Shown: positions 42,860 to 52,071 of the stretch, piece after piece
Layout: each line of letters starts with the position of its first letter
How positions within the stretch are numbered: the first letter of the stretch is position 1
Origin: Gammaproteobacteria bacterium
GTDB taxonomy: Bacteria > Pseudomonadota > Gammaproteobacteria > Pseudomonadales > Azotimanducaceae
Assembly (NCBI GenBank): GCA_009846005.1
Contig: VXYL01000066.1
Span: forward strand, 45,451 to 109,450
Direction: 5' to 3'
Length of the DNA: 64,000 nucleotides
Notes under the pieces: generated by a model
The model's input: only the letters and a program-made list of their open reading frames with translations
Database searches by the model: none
What the model was told of the DNA's origin: nothing
Made by a program: the position numbers and the translations under genes

Positions 42860-44737
42860 TCAAGGCGTGTACCAGATCGGTGACGAGTAGGCCCGCTCGC
42901 GGGTCACCAGGGCCACGGTGTCCGGCAAGTCCTCGATCCCGAAGAACGCCGCGTCGTAGGCGGTCCATCGGGGCGTCGGTATCTCCAGTACGCGGACGTA
43001 GTAGACCGCTCTATCGTCGGCGACGAAATCCGGATCGCTCCACACGACGGCCAGTTCGGCGGCACCCACGGTATTCAGGTACGTCGCCTCGTCGACGTCG
43101 ACAGTGGATTCCACGTCTTCCAGCACACCATCCCGCACGGTGCGGTTGCCGGACCACGCGACGTCGTAGACTTGCTCGTGCAAAGCGCCTTCGCCGTCGC
43201 GCCAACACTTGATCACCTGCACGCGGTCCAGGTTCGCACCATCGGGATCCTTGACGGCTTGGATCAGGAAACGCGGGGCCCGGCCCGCTTCGGGACGCGT
43301 CAGGTCGCCGCCCATGGGCACGCCCCTGCGGTATCCGATGGCGGCGAAGTCCGGCCGGCCGGCGTCGGTCTCCGTGTAGTCCCAGCCGCCGAAGAAGCGC
43401 AGCGCGATGCGCGGTCCGGTGGTCGCGTAGACCTCGCGGCGCTTGAATGCCGCGAACAGGGCTTCGCGGGTATTGGACTCGGCCCAGACGGCGGCGTAGC
43501 CGGAAGCCGCGTAGTTCGGTTGAGCCAACGCCCGGTATGGACTCGGTTCGTAGCCGGCGAACTTGCCCCAGTAGTTGCCGTCGTCGGCGGTGGCGAGGCC
43601 GTTGTGGGAGTCGCTGCTGCCGATCAGGCCGAACTTGAACGGATTGACCCCGACATTGGCGGCAACATCCAGGCCTCGTTTGAGGGCCGGGCGGACATAT
43701 GAACCGGCGACCCGGGGCTCGGAGGGGTCGTCCGTGATGCCGGGACGCTCGAAGGTCTCGAAGTCCGCGAACGGGTCGTCGGGCGACGCCAGCGGATGGG
43801 TCTCGCTGTCGCCCTTGATCTGCGTCATCTCCACGACCGGTTCCCGGTCGGCGCGCAGGGTGGCGTAGGCCGCCGTCATGGCCGCACCGTTGAAAGTCAC
43901 GTCGCTGAACGTCCCGCCGCGGCTCAAGTTGCTGTTGTGCGGAATCGCGATGACGCCGCTGCCGGTGCGGGCCTCGTAGTCGGCGAGGTAGGCCCACAGG
44001 TCCTCGGGGTTGGGGCTGTCATATCCGGAGAAGGGCAGCACCTGCCGGGTTTGCTCGGGATCCCCGGCGAACAAGACGTTGCGATGCAGCACCGGGGCGG
44101 TGTATTCGTATCCGACGAAGGTGGTGAACGTTCCGGGATCGTTGTGGTGTTCGGCGGCCTCGACGACGGCATGCCAGACCTCGCGCCTGAAGGCGTCGTC
44201 GATGCCGTAGTCGCCGCTCCATGCCGGCTTCCCCGACATCATCGTCGCGGAGAGTACATCGAAGGCGTCGGCATCCTCGGCGTTCACGACCTCGGCTGCC
44301 GGCGGAGATTCCGCGAAGAACTCGGCCCACCTCCGGCCGTCTTCCGTTGCCAGCAAACCCTCGTCGCCGCCCACGAGCCGGGGAAGGATGCCGACGTTCT
44401 CGGCGTGGTCGGAGATCATCAGGAAGTCCAATGGTCGGCGTAGCTTGGCGCGCTTGCCCCCCGTCGAGACGACTTCCTCGCCCTTCGCGAACCGGTAGGC
44501 CTCTTCGGGCGTGGCTCGCGTACCCAGCCCGAAGGCATCGGCGGACAGGTACGTGTGCACGTGGGTGTCGCCCCAGTACACGGTGTCGGGATAGGTGTCG
44601 CGGATGGTGGGCGCATAGGTGTCTTCGGCGTCGACCGTAGCGCTGGCAGCAAGGCTGCCGGCGACCGCCACGGCCTGCAAGGCCCTGCGAGACGTCGTCA
44701 CGCGCCGGGGCGTTCGCGAGGGATTCTCTCTCGGCAT
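42860..44737 (-). CDS. DUF3604 family exported protein, copy 2
   Basis: This ~625-residue paralog of the downstream gene has the same metal-site motifs (GDTHVHTYLSADAF, MISDHAEN, AIPHNSNLS, SSDSHNG) and a twin-arginine-like or Sec leader (RRVTTSRRALQAVAVAGSLAASATVDA). The C-terminus is complete (RERAYSSPIWYTP). Both copies share an upstream GTG-TCC start-like codon pair; GTG 44767 would add ten residues. The tandem arrangement, 59 bases apart, points to a recent duplication. It is divergent from the PpiC-HupE operon. Confidence 0.9.
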   Translation of the reverse strand: MPRENPSRTPRRVTTSRRALQAVAVAGSLAASATVDAEDTYAPTIRDTYPDTVYWGDTHVHTYLSADAFGLGTRATPEEAYRFAKGEEVVSTGGKRAKLRRPLDFLMISDHAENVGILPRLVGGDEGLLATEDGRRWAEFFAESPPAAEVVNAEDADAFDVLSATMMSGKPAWSGDYGIDDAFRREVWHAVVEAAEHHNDPGTFTTFVGYEYTAPVLHRNVLFAGDPEQTRQVLPFSGYDSPNPEDLWAYLADYEARTGSGVIAIPHNSNLSRGGTFSDVTFNGAAMTAAYATLRADREPVVEMTQIKGDSETHPLASPDDPFADFETFERPGITDDPSEPRVAGSYVRPALKRGLDVAANVGVNPFKFGLIGSSDSHNGLATADDGNYWGKFAGYEPSPYRALAQPNYAASGYAAVWAESNTREALFAAFKRREVYATTGPRIALRFFGGWDYTETDAGRPDFAAIGYRRGVPMGGDLTRPEAGRAPRFLIQAVKDPDGANLDRVQVIKCWRDGEGALHEQVYDVAWSGNRTVRDGVLEDVESTVDVDEATYLNTVGAAELAVVWSDPDFVADDRAVYYVRVLEIPTPRWTAYDAAFFGIEDLPDTVALVTRERAYSSPIWYTP

Positions 44738-44876
44738 GGCGTTGGTTGGCTGAGGCGATATGGACACTGTAGCGTCTGGGCCACTCGGGCGGGGGAACGT
44801 TCGGCGACGGAGTTAACCCAATTCGGGCAATGGTGTGGTGGCAAACTAGGCATCTGCGCAATCCTGCGGACCGACC

Positions 44877-45776
44877 ATGCCAAAGGCGCTGAAAGACCCT
44901 CTCGGACACTTCCTGGTGCTGGGGCTCGCCCTGTTCGCACTCTTTGCCTGGGTGACCAGGGACGAAGCATCGAACGACGACCGAGTCATCGAGGTGGATC
45001 GCGCGGCGCTTCTCTCCCACATCCAATACCACGCGCGGGCCTTCTCGCCGGATGCCGCGGCTGCCCATCTCGATGGCATGCCCGACAGCGAACTCGACAG
45101 ACTTATCGACTCGTTCGTGCGGGAGGAGGCACTCTACCGGGAAGCGCTCAGCCTCGGGATGGACCAGACCGACCACGTCATCAAGCACCGGCTGGTGCAG
45201 TCCATCGAGTTCATCACGGACGACCTGGCGTTGCGCACAACCGAGGTGTCCGACGACGAACTTGAGGCCTATTTCCAGGCGAACCGAGAACGCTACCGGA
45301 TCGAACCGACCGTCACCTTCACCCATGTGTTCTTCAACAGCGAGCGGCACGGCGTCGAGGAAACCCGGAAGCTGGCGGATGAGAAACTCGCCGAACTCAA
45401 CCGGGACCGCGTCCCGTTCACCGACGCGCCCGGACACGGCGACCGCTTCCTGTACCTCGTCAACTACGTGGAGCGCACCGAGGATCTCGTCGCCAGCCAT
45501 TTCGGCGACGAGATGGCGGGTGCGGTTTTCGCGCTCGTCGCCGATGACGCAAATTGGGTCGGACCGTTGGAATCCCGCTACGGTCAGCACCTGGTGCTGT
45601 TGACCGGCAGGACCGTCGGACGCGACCCTGAGCTCGCCGAGGTGGAGGCACGCCTTCGGGCCGACGCCGAGCGCGAAGTGGCGGAGAAACGCCGCGACGC
45701 GGCCATCGAGGCCCTCATTGACACCTATGACGTCCGCCGCCAAGTGGTCCGCAATCCGCCGGATCCAAACGAATGA
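44877..45776 (+). CDS. Membrane-anchored PpiC-type peptidyl-prolyl isomerase-like protein
   Basis: This 299-residue protein has an N-terminal membrane helix (HFLVLGLALFALFAWV, residues 11-26), a SurA/PrsA-like helical region, and a region about 115-260 resembling a degenerate parvulin domain (VTFTHVFFNSERHG, GWVGPL-like NWVGPLESRYGQHLVLLT). PpiC-type proteins help fold periplasmic or outer-membrane proteins. It overlaps the HupE gene by four bases. Paired PpiC and HupE/UreJ genes next to DUF3604 genes are a recurring combination that I recall from marine proteobacteria. Confidence 0.82.
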   Translation: MPKALKDPLGHFLVLGLALFALFAWVTRDEASNDDRVIEVDRAALLSHIQYHARAFSPDAAAAHLDGMPDSELDRLIDSFVREEALYREALSLGMDQTDHVIKHRLVQSIEFITDDLALRTTEVSDDELEAYFQANRERYRIEPTVTFTHVFFNSERHGVEETRKLADEKLAELNRDRVPFTDAPGHGDRFLYLVNYVERTEDLVASHFGDEMAGAVFALVADDANWVGPLESRYGQHLVLLTGRTVGRDPELAEVEARLRADAEREVAEKRRDAAIEALIDTYDVRRQVVRNPPDPNE

Positions 45777-46783
45777 GCTTGGCGCGCATGGCGAGTCTGG
45801 TCGCGCTTGTCGGTGCCTGTGGCGTGCAGGCCCACGACGTCCGTCCGAACACGGTGCGGATCGTGGAGACCGCCCAGGGGGTCTACAGCGTGGCGTGGAA
45901 GGTCCCGGCAAGCCTGCCGGTGGACTCGTTGCCGTACCCGACGCTGCCGGAGGACTGTGCCTCGGGACAAGCACCGACATGGCGTGCGACCGGGGGCGCT
46001 TACCTCGGCCAGCAAACGTATCGATGCGCCAACGGCCTGGCCGGCCGAACCGTCGGCATCGCCTATCCCGGCATCAATCCGTCCCTGCGCACGATCTACA
46101 CCGTCGCGCTCGGCAACGGGGCGGAGCACATTCGCATACTGGGTCCTGACGACGGCGAGTGGGTGATTCCGGCAACACCCGAGCCGTTCGCGGTCGCGCT
46201 CGAGTACACGTGGCACGGCGTGGTGCATATCTGGATCGGCATCGACCACCTGCTGTTCGTCGCCTGCCTGATGTTCATCGCCCGCACGCCGCGACGGCTG
46301 TTGCTGACGATCACCGGGTTCACCGTGGCGCATTCGATCACCCTGGCCTTATCGGCGCTCGACGTCGTACGCGTGCCGACGCCGCCCGTGGAGGCGACCA
46401 TCGCCTTGAGCGTGGTCTTCTTGGCTTGGGAGATCGCCCGCGACAAGCCCGACTCGCTGACCCAGCGCTTGCCCGTGGTCGTCTCGGTGGCTTTCGGGCT
46501 CCTGCACGGGTTCGGCTTCGCGACCGTGCTGCGTGAAGTCGGCCTGCCGTCCACCGAACTGCCCATCGCGCTGCTGTTCTTCAACGTCGGGGTCGAGATC
46601 GGCCAGATCTTGTTCGTCCTGGCGTTGTTCGCCGGCTACGCCCTGCTGCGCGTTCTGGCCCGGTGGCGGTGGGCAGGTGCTCGCGAGCCCGATCGGATGC
46701 GGCTGGCCGCCCCGGCGAGCTACGTGATCGGGACGGTGGCGAGTTTCTGGATGATCGAGCGAGTGGTCGGCTTCTGGGGATGA
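45773..46783 (+). CDS. HupE/UreJ family membrane protein
   Basis: This 336-residue protein has a signal peptide (MASLVALVGACGVQA), a ~140-residue periplasmic beta domain, and then about six membrane helices carrying the HupE/UreJ_2 motifs (HIWIGIDHLLFVACL, FTVAHSITLALS, LLHGFGFATVLREVGLP). HupE/UreJ members are nickel permeases or accessory proteins of metalloenzymes. The His-rich motifs would fit metal transport, but for this subfamily the cargo is not known. It is the last gene of a two-gene operon. Confidence 0.87.
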   Translation: MSLARMASLVALVGACGVQAHDVRPNTVRIVETAQGVYSVAWKVPASLPVDSLPYPTLPEDCASGQAPTWRATGGAYLGQQTYRCANGLAGRTVGIAYPGINPSLRTIYTVALGNGAEHIRILGPDDGEWVIPATPEPFAVALEYTWHGVVHIWIGIDHLLFVACLMFIARTPRRLLLTITGFTVAHSITLALSALDVVRVPTPPVEATIALSVVFLAWEIARDKPDSLTQRLPVVVSVAFGLLHGFGFATVLREVGLPSTELPIALLFFNVGVEIGQILFVLALFAGYALLRVLARWRWAGAREPDRMRLAAPASYVIGTVASFWMIERVVGFWG

Positions 46784-46789
46784 CGATCA

Positions 46790-47030
46790 GCCGCCGGCGT
46801 CGAAGGGCAGGACACGCCGCAGGTAGTCCCGGCACGCTGGCCCTTGACGGCGACCAGTTGTCGCTGGGTGTCCTCGAGCTGCCTCTGGAGGCGCTGGCTT
46901 TCGTCGCGGGCGACCCCGAGCGGGTCGTCGCTGGTACTTGCGGTCGAGCCATTCGCGGCGGATGCCCAGAGCGAGGCGGATGTGCAGTTCAGAGGCCGAT
47001 AAGCCGATGGCAAGCGCCAGCAGGAACACC
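46790..47030 (-). pseudogene. Degenerate small coiled-coil ORF
   Basis: On the minus strand a short hydrophobic segment (VFLLALAIGLSASELHIRL) continues as LALGIRREWLDRKYQ. After a one-base frame change it reads DPLGVARDESQRLQRQLEDTQRQLVAVKGQ, a clear coiled coil. I do not recognise the family. It looks like one ~75-codon gene broken by a frameshift. From 47031 to 47184 I see nothing coding. Confidence 0.4.
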
Positions 47031-47184
47031 GGTCGAACAAGAAGGCCGGCAGAAAAACAGCTTCCCAGAGCCGTTTAGCTTATTGATTTCGTTCCGCTTT
47101 TTTGGTCACAACGAAATCCGAGGCGACCTAGGCCGCCCCGGATAAATTGCTCGTTCCGCCTAAACGGCGGAACCCAAGCCGGCC

Positions 47185-47430
47185 CTAAAACCGAGCGCGA
47201 ACGCCCGCCTGCAGGCGTCGTCCGCTGTTGCTGATGAAGGAGAGGTGCTTTTTCGTCGAGGCCAGGCCGACGATGTTGTAGTAGTCGACGCTTTCGTCCG
47301 TGAGGTTGATGCCCTCAACCAGCAACGTGATGTTGTCGGTAATGTTGAAGCTGAACCCGGCATCGAGTTGCCAGTAATCGTTCGTGTACCGCGGGTGGGC
47401 GGCCGGGACTGCCGTCAGGAAGCCTTCGCG
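47185..47430 (-). pseudogene. TonB-dependent receptor, C-terminal stub
   Basis: The last ~80 codons of a TonB-dependent outer-membrane receptor are recognisable: YTNDYWQLDAGFSFNITDNITLLVEGINLTDES, then GRRLQAGVRARF ending in the C-terminal Phe typical of barrels. Everything upstream (the plug and most of the barrel, normally 700+ residues) is missing, and the sequence changes character near 47440. An IS66-type remnant lies beyond. Confidence 0.72.
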
Positions 47431-47628
47431 TTTGTTCCATGTAACCGAGTGGCATCCCATAACAAATTGAAATAACAAGTAAAATGTGTGTTTTGGATCG
47501 CTCGTTCACACATCCCTTCACCTTTCACGCGGGGCTGGCCGGATGGGCGACTTCGAGGGCTCTCCGCTCTCCGCAATACGAGTAACCGTTCGGTCGTGCC
47601 GGTACTTTGCGGGTAGTTTCTATCGGTT

Positions 47629-48490
47629 CAGGACGCGCTTCCAGTCCTTGCGCAGGGGTCGCAGCCAGATGTCCTTCTTCGACTTGTCGTAGCGGTTCTC
47701 GTGTTGTAGCGCCCGCGGCCCTGAGTGGCGCCGACAAGGGTCCAGCCGGACGCCCGGTAGACGGCGCCGGTGTAGCGCGGCGTCTCGACGAAGGTCTCCA
47801 TCAGCACGGGGGTCGTGTTGTAGCGCGCCGTCCAGTCTAGCGGCAACTGGCGGCGCTCGATGGCGAGGATGTGCGAGCCGAGGTGGGGATGTGGATCCAG
47901 GGCAGGATCAGGAAGCGCGGGTTGTCGACCACGCGCGGCGGGTTCTTCTCGCGCAGTTCCGGTGTCCAGCCGATTAAGCTGTCGCGCGGCGCGAGCCGCC
48001 AGGCGGCGGTGGAGAAGCCGAGCATGGCCAGCGGCGTGCCGTCGCGGGCGTGCACGGTGTAGCGCATCTGCGCGCCGACCAGGGTCTTGTAGCCGAGGTA
48101 GTGGTAGCGCGCCACGTACTCGTTCCAGAGCTTGCCTTCGCGCGAGTTGCGCACCTGCATGCGCAGTTCGACCGGACGGACCTCGTCCAGCGCCGTGGGC
48201 GACGGCAGCTCGGTGTCCGGCCCGAACACGATCGGCCCGGGCCGGTTCTGGGCCCACTTCGGCGGCGGCAGTTCGATGCGCCCGTCCCGGTGCATGGCCA
48301 GCATCGCCACGCGGGCCATCATGTCCTTGAGCCCGCCGTCGGCCTTGTGTCAGCCGATGCGGCGGCAGAACTCCTTCGACAGGGCATGGCGGCTGAGCGC
48401 CGGCGGGCCGGCGATCAGCTCCCGCAGCAGCGCCATCTCGGCGACGGTGAAGTCGCGGCCGTGGTAGCGGCACTCGACCGCGCCTGTCAT
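47629..48490 (-). pseudogene. DruA-like (DUF4338) gene, broken
   Basis: Read leftward, the frame starts at ATG 48490 (MTGAVECRYHGRDFTVAEMALLREL). It meets TGA at 48350-48352 where homologues read on, then continues (GGLKDMMARVAMLAMHRDG; LWNEYVARYHYLGYKTLVGAQMRY; FLILPWIHIP). It shifts frame near 47865 (HILAIERRQLPLDWTARY; LMETFVETPRYTGAVYRASGW) and again near 47705, ending DIWLRPLRKDWKRVLNR. This is the DUF4338 domain named after Druantia DruA, also commonly carried beside IS66 transposases. With one stop and two shifts it is not functional. Confidence 0.75.
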
Positions 48491-48499
48491 CCCGGCGCC

Positions 48500-49190
48500 G
48501 TCAGTTCGCGGCGGCGCGCCGGCCCCATCGACCACGGCAGCCAGGGCGCGAGGTCGTGCGGCGACCGGCCGCCGTTCTCCGCGCACGCCGCCAGCCACGC
48601 ATCGAGTCAGCGCGGCACGTCGATGCGGTTCAGTTTCGGGGTGGCTACCGTCGAGTACATGAGCGCCGCGAGCTTCGCGCCGGCCTCGGAGTCGGAGCCG
48701 AACGACAGGCGCCGCCCGACGACCGGGCCCCGGAGCAGCCGCTCGGCGAGGTTGTTGTCCATCGGCGTGCGCGGGCGTTCGACGAACACGGTCAGGCCCT
48801 CGCGGTGGTTCGCCAGCGAGCGCAGCGCCTTCGCTTCGCGGGCATCGTCCGGCAGTCCGGCGAGTTCCCGCCCGGCGCGCGCGAACATGTCGCCAAGCGC
48901 CGCCTCCAGCGCATCCTGCGCCGCGTCGAACGCGGCGCCCTGGCGCTCCATGCCGGGGTCGTGGCAGTCGAGCCGCGCCTCGTTCAAGCGATACACCGCG
49001 GCGATCCGTTCGAGCCACGCCTCGCACCAGTGCGCGAGGTCGACCTGCCCGGCGGGCCTCCCTTGCTTCCTCGACCGCCGCGAGCTGCTTGCGGCGGGCC
49101 GTCCGGAACAGCGACTGCCACCAGCGCGCGTTGCAGCAGGCGGCTGTCTCCGCCCTCCGGCTCTCGCGCTCTCCCTCTCCTAGAACGCGA
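48500..49190 (-). mobile_element. IS66-family transposase remnant
   Basis: The minus strand keeps the C-terminal catalytic region of an IS66 transposase: MDNNLAERLLRGPVVGRRLSFGSDSEAGAKLAALMYSTVAT, ending at TGA 48607-48609, after which the normal C-terminal element (LDAWLAACAENGG, LAPWLPWSM) continues in frame. Upstream, CEAWLERIAAVYRLNEARL and CCNARWWQSLFRTARRKQL appear in shifted frames. The N-terminal part and the TnpA/TnpB partners are absent. It immediately precedes the DruA-like pseudogene, as in intact IS66-type units. Confidence 0.78.
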
Positions 49191-49282
49191 TGTATCAGTT
49201 TCGCGTCTTGGCATGCTCCGACGACGTCTTGTTCGAAAGCGGTCGGTCGAACCGGTAGAGCGTATGGAGCGGGCTCTGGCGG

Positions 49283-49540
49283 TCATCCGCGACAGGGATC
49301 GAAGCCCGCCAGGGCCGAGACTCGGAGCGAGGCTCGGTGCGTAGCACGAGAGCCCGGCCCCCCAAGGGGGGTCGCCCTCCTCAAGAGGCCGATCCGGCGA
49401 AACCAGTTCTCCGGATTAGCCCCGACCAATCCGCCATCCCAGAGCCGGATGCCGTCCCCGCCGATGCCGACCCCCACGAAGCCGTCAACGGTTCGGAGTT
49501 CACGACCGAGGGAGCGTTTGGCTTGCCGAGTGTCTGTCAT
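49283..49540 (-). CDS. Small unrecognised protein coupled to the peptidase pseudogene
   Basis: An 85-codon frame starts at ATG 49540 ([34 protein letters not shown]). The ATG overlaps the TGA that would end the upstream peptidase by four bases. The GFVGVGIG segment resembles the start of peptidase-associated domains, but the rest (after residue 40) is low-complexity and may be junk. Probably decaying with its neighbour. Confidence 0.35.
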   Translation of the reverse strand: MTDTRQAKRSLGRELRTVDGFVGVGIGGDGIRLWDGGLVGANPENWFRRIGLLRRATPLGGPGSRATHRASLRVSALAGFDPCRG

Positions 49541-50240
49541 GTGACGGCGACCGTGAGACCGCACGACTGAGGACTGACTGTATCGGATTGGCGATCGTTT
49601 GAGAGCCTTCGCCGGCGAACAGCAAGCCAACGGGGTCAGCATCCGGACTGTCGAGGATGAGGGATCCCGAGTCGCCACGCTCGGAGAACGGTTCGGCGTC
49701 GCCGGCGACGACAATCTGGTCCTCGAAATAGGCGACACCGCATCTTAGCCGACGATTCCGTCAAACTGACGTCGACGACGGTGCCGAACGTGAGGCCGGT
49801 TGTTCGGCCGAGCTTCAGGACGGTCTGGCCAAGAAAGGGGCGACGGGCGGGTTGGCGGGTGGACCTATGGTCATGATGTCGGGCATGGCCGAGTCGGTGT
49901 CATCCAAAAGCCCGATTGCCGCGTCGATGTGATTGACGGCGTTGCCGAACTTCAGGGGTTCGAAATCGGTCAGCGTGGCGATCAGCGTGGGAATGTTCGA
50001 CGCTGACTCGTCGGAGGCTGGGCTGGAGTACGCGGCCGCCGATGCTGGCCGCGGTGGAAGTGGCGAGGACGTGATTATCGCTGAAGATACATCGTCGACA
50101 GAGGTATCGACCAAGCATCCGAGGGCACCTGTACCGGCCATCATCTTGCCATGGCCATGGGTTTGCCATGGCCGATGGAAACGCCGCAAGGTGTCGGGGA
50201 GAGATGTAATTGTCGGGACGGAGGTAGATCCTGAAAGCCG
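49538..50240 (-). pseudogene. Trypsin-like serine peptidase, broken
   Basis: Pieces in different minus-strand frames assemble into a trypsin-fold peptidase: PCGVSIGH near the start, GTGALGCLVDTSVDD, the catalytic His in SDNHVLA, the Asp in VNHIDAAIGLLDD, MPDIMTIG, then an intact run [14 protein letters not shown]...[12 protein letters not shown] with the catalytic Ser, and [11 protein letters not shown]. Frame changes are needed near 50150, 50080, 50000 and 49760, and a stop is seen in the N-terminal part (50140 region). The order H-D-S is normal. No leader is visible. Confidence 0.7.
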
Positions 50241-50303
50241 GTGGTGACGACGCGCTCGGTCACGCTGGCCTTCCCGAGTCTACAGCCTTAATCCGAACTT
50301 CAT

Positions 50304-50696
50304 TCAGAGGAACTGCTGGATCTGCACGGCCGTAACCAAGGGGGTGCCGTCACCGTCGACCTGCACTGCCGCCTCGAACACAGCTTGGCGCTGTCCGACC
50401 CGTACCGCCTTGCAGGTAACGAGCAGTGCCACGCCGGCGGGAACGGGTCGGAGGTAGTAGCAGTTCAGTGTGCCGGTAACGAACGTCCGCTCACCGCCGG
50501 CGAACCACGTTGCGAGGCTCACCGTGTCGTCGATCATCGCTGCGACGAATCCGCCCTGCACGGTCCCGTGCGGGTTTGACATACCGTCCGGGGGCCGGAA
50601 GCGAACGCTAGCCAAGGAGCCGTCGTCCTCGACCGCCTGCACGGCACCACCCATAAACTCTCGGGACGGAATGTGGGGTAGATCGTCTACGTTCAT
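50304..50696 (-). CDS. PaaI-type hotdog thioesterase
   Basis: This 130-residue single hotdog domain has the PaaI/4HBT pattern NPHGTVQGGFVAAMIDDTVSLA (active-site HG-x-x-x-GG) and the strands TLNCYYLRPVPAG. Such enzymes release CoA from stalled acyl-CoA intermediates. Its ATG overlaps the amidase stop by four bases, making it the last gene of the nine-gene catabolic operon, where it may rescue CoA. Confidence 0.9.
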   Translation of the reverse strand: MNVDDLPHIPSREFMGGAVQAVEDDGSLASVRFRPPDGMSNPHGTVQGGFVAAMIDDTVSLATWFAGGERTFVTGTLNCYYLRPVPAGVALLVTCKAVRVGQRQAVFEAAVQVDGDGTPLVTAVQIQQFL

Positions 50697-52069
50697 CTCG
50701 TTTCTCTGACTTCGGAGCGTTGGTTGGGCGAAGCGCCGCTGGCAGACGGTTCTGCGACAGGCGCGATTTCGGAGCAGAGGGAGGCGGCTGCCGCCAGGAC
50801 ATGGCCGGAATGCGCGCCCGTCACTTGCAGGCCGATGGGGGGACCGTCGTTTCTCCGCTGCGCCGGAAAGGAGATGGCGGGGACGCCGGCAATCGCCGGC
50901 GGTACGGTGAAGTCGGCTAGCGATGTTGGAATCGGAGAGTGGCGCCGCGGTGCCAGATGCGGGGTGGTCGGGCCGAGAAGGAGCCGGTCGCGTAGCGCCT
51001 CGCATAACGCGTACCGCGCCTGATCCAGCCGAGCCGTGGCTGCGCGGACGCGGGCAGGCCCCTGTGCGGCACCCCACGCCACAAGCCGACGGAACTCGGC
51101 ACTGAAGCCCTCGGGTCGCTCGCGCAGCGCCGTCGCGAAGTGGCGCGCCGCGTCACGCTCGCAGATCAGGAGTCCCGCCCGGCGCACGGCCGCGAGATCG
51201 ACGTCGGACCAGTCGACCGGGGCTGCCGCGCGTTCGGCCGACGCCACCGCCTCGCGCAGAGTTTCCACCACCGGAGCATCGACTGTCCGCGACGCCCTCA
51301 GCAGCCAATGGGCGAGGGGTGGATGATCGTGGGAGGGCGTCGGTCTCTCGCGCTCGCCACGGAGGATGGGCAGGACACAGGCGACGTCACGGACGCTGCG
51401 CGCATGGATGCCCACGTGATCGAAAGGCAGCGACAGGGGGACGACGCCGTCCGTGGGAATCTCGCCGCGTGCCGGCTTGAAGCCGACGACGCCGCAAAGC
51501 GCGGACGGCAGCCGGACGGAGCCGAGACTGTCGGTCCCGAGGGCCAGGGGCACCATGCCGCTCGCGACGGCGGCCGCGGAGCCGCCGGACGATCCGCCTG
51601 GTATCCGCTGTGGTGCCCATGGGTTTCTGGTCGTGGCGAAGGCCTGATTGTCGGAAGTCACTCCCAGGGCGGCCTCGTGCATGTTGAGCGTTGCCATCGG
51701 GATCAGTCCGGCCGCGCGCAGGTGAGCGACGCAGGTTGCGTCCTTGCTGGCGGTCCGGTCGCGGAACGCGGCGACTCCCGCGTGCCATGGCAGGCCCTCC
51801 ACAGCGATGTTCGCCTTGACGCCGAACGGGATGCCGTCCAGCGGCGATCGCGGGGTGCCGGCGCGCCAGCGCGCGGCTGCCGCTTCGGCAGCGGCCAGGA
51901 GCGACACCGGCGCGACGAGATCGTTGCAGGCGCCGACCAGGGGCTCCAGCCGCTTGATCCGCGCGAGCATGGCCTCCATGACGGTACGTGGATCCGTGGT
52001 CCCCGAGGCGAAGCCGGCGGCCAGTTCGCTGGCGTCCGGGTACTGGGTGATGCCCCGATCCGTGGCCAC
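50693..52069 (-). CDS. Amidase signature family protein (operon member)
   Basis: This 458-residue amidase-signature enzyme has Lys in FGVKANIAVEG (about residue 84), GGSSGGSAAAVASG (about 158) and the nucleophile Ser region GTDSLGSVRLP (about 178; reads S-L-G-S rather than I-G-G-S). It is a paralog only at family level of the amidase at 16.7 kb. It starts two bases after the CoA-ligase stop. In this operon it may release an acid from an amide so that the CoA ligase can activate it. Confidence 0.9.
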   Translation of the reverse strand: MATDRGITQYPDASELAAGFASGTTDPRTVMEAMLARIKRLEPLVGACNDLVAPVSLLAAAEAAAARWRAGTPRSPLDGIPFGVKANIAVEGLPWHAGVAAFRDRTASKDATCVAHLRAAGLIPMATLNMHEAALGVTSDNQAFATTRNPWAPQRIPGGSSGGSAAAVASGMVPLALGTDSLGSVRLPSALCGVVGFKPARGEIPTDGVVPLSLPFDHVGIHARSVRDVACVLPILRGERERPTPSHDHPPLAHWLLRASRTVDAPVVETLREAVASAERAAAPVDWSDVDLAAVRRAGLLICERDAARHFATALRERPEGFSAEFRRLVAWGAAQGPARVRAATARLDQARYALCEALRDRLLLGPTTPHLAPRRHSPIPTSLADFTVPPAIAGVPAISFPAQRRNDGPPIGLQVTGAHSGHVLAAAASLCSEIAPVAEPSASGASPNQRSEVRETR

Positions 52070-52071
52070 GC

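Noticed and set aside
44019..45980. 653-codon minus-strand frame spanning the DUF3604-PpiC gap
   Set aside because: It crosses the divergent promoter region and overlaps two well-supported genes; no recognisable domain.
47629..48490. DruA-like gene as part of a Druantia defence system
   Set aside because: It is broken by a stop and two frameshifts, has no DruB-E genes nearby, and sits with an IS66 remnant, where DUF4338 genes are common passengers.
48350..48609. TGA recoded as tryptophan
   Set aside because: Many intact genes here end in TGA (for example dapF-independent examples such as ubiE, ubiJ, OppA-type and acyl-CoA dehydrogenase genes), so the two cases fit pseudogene decay.
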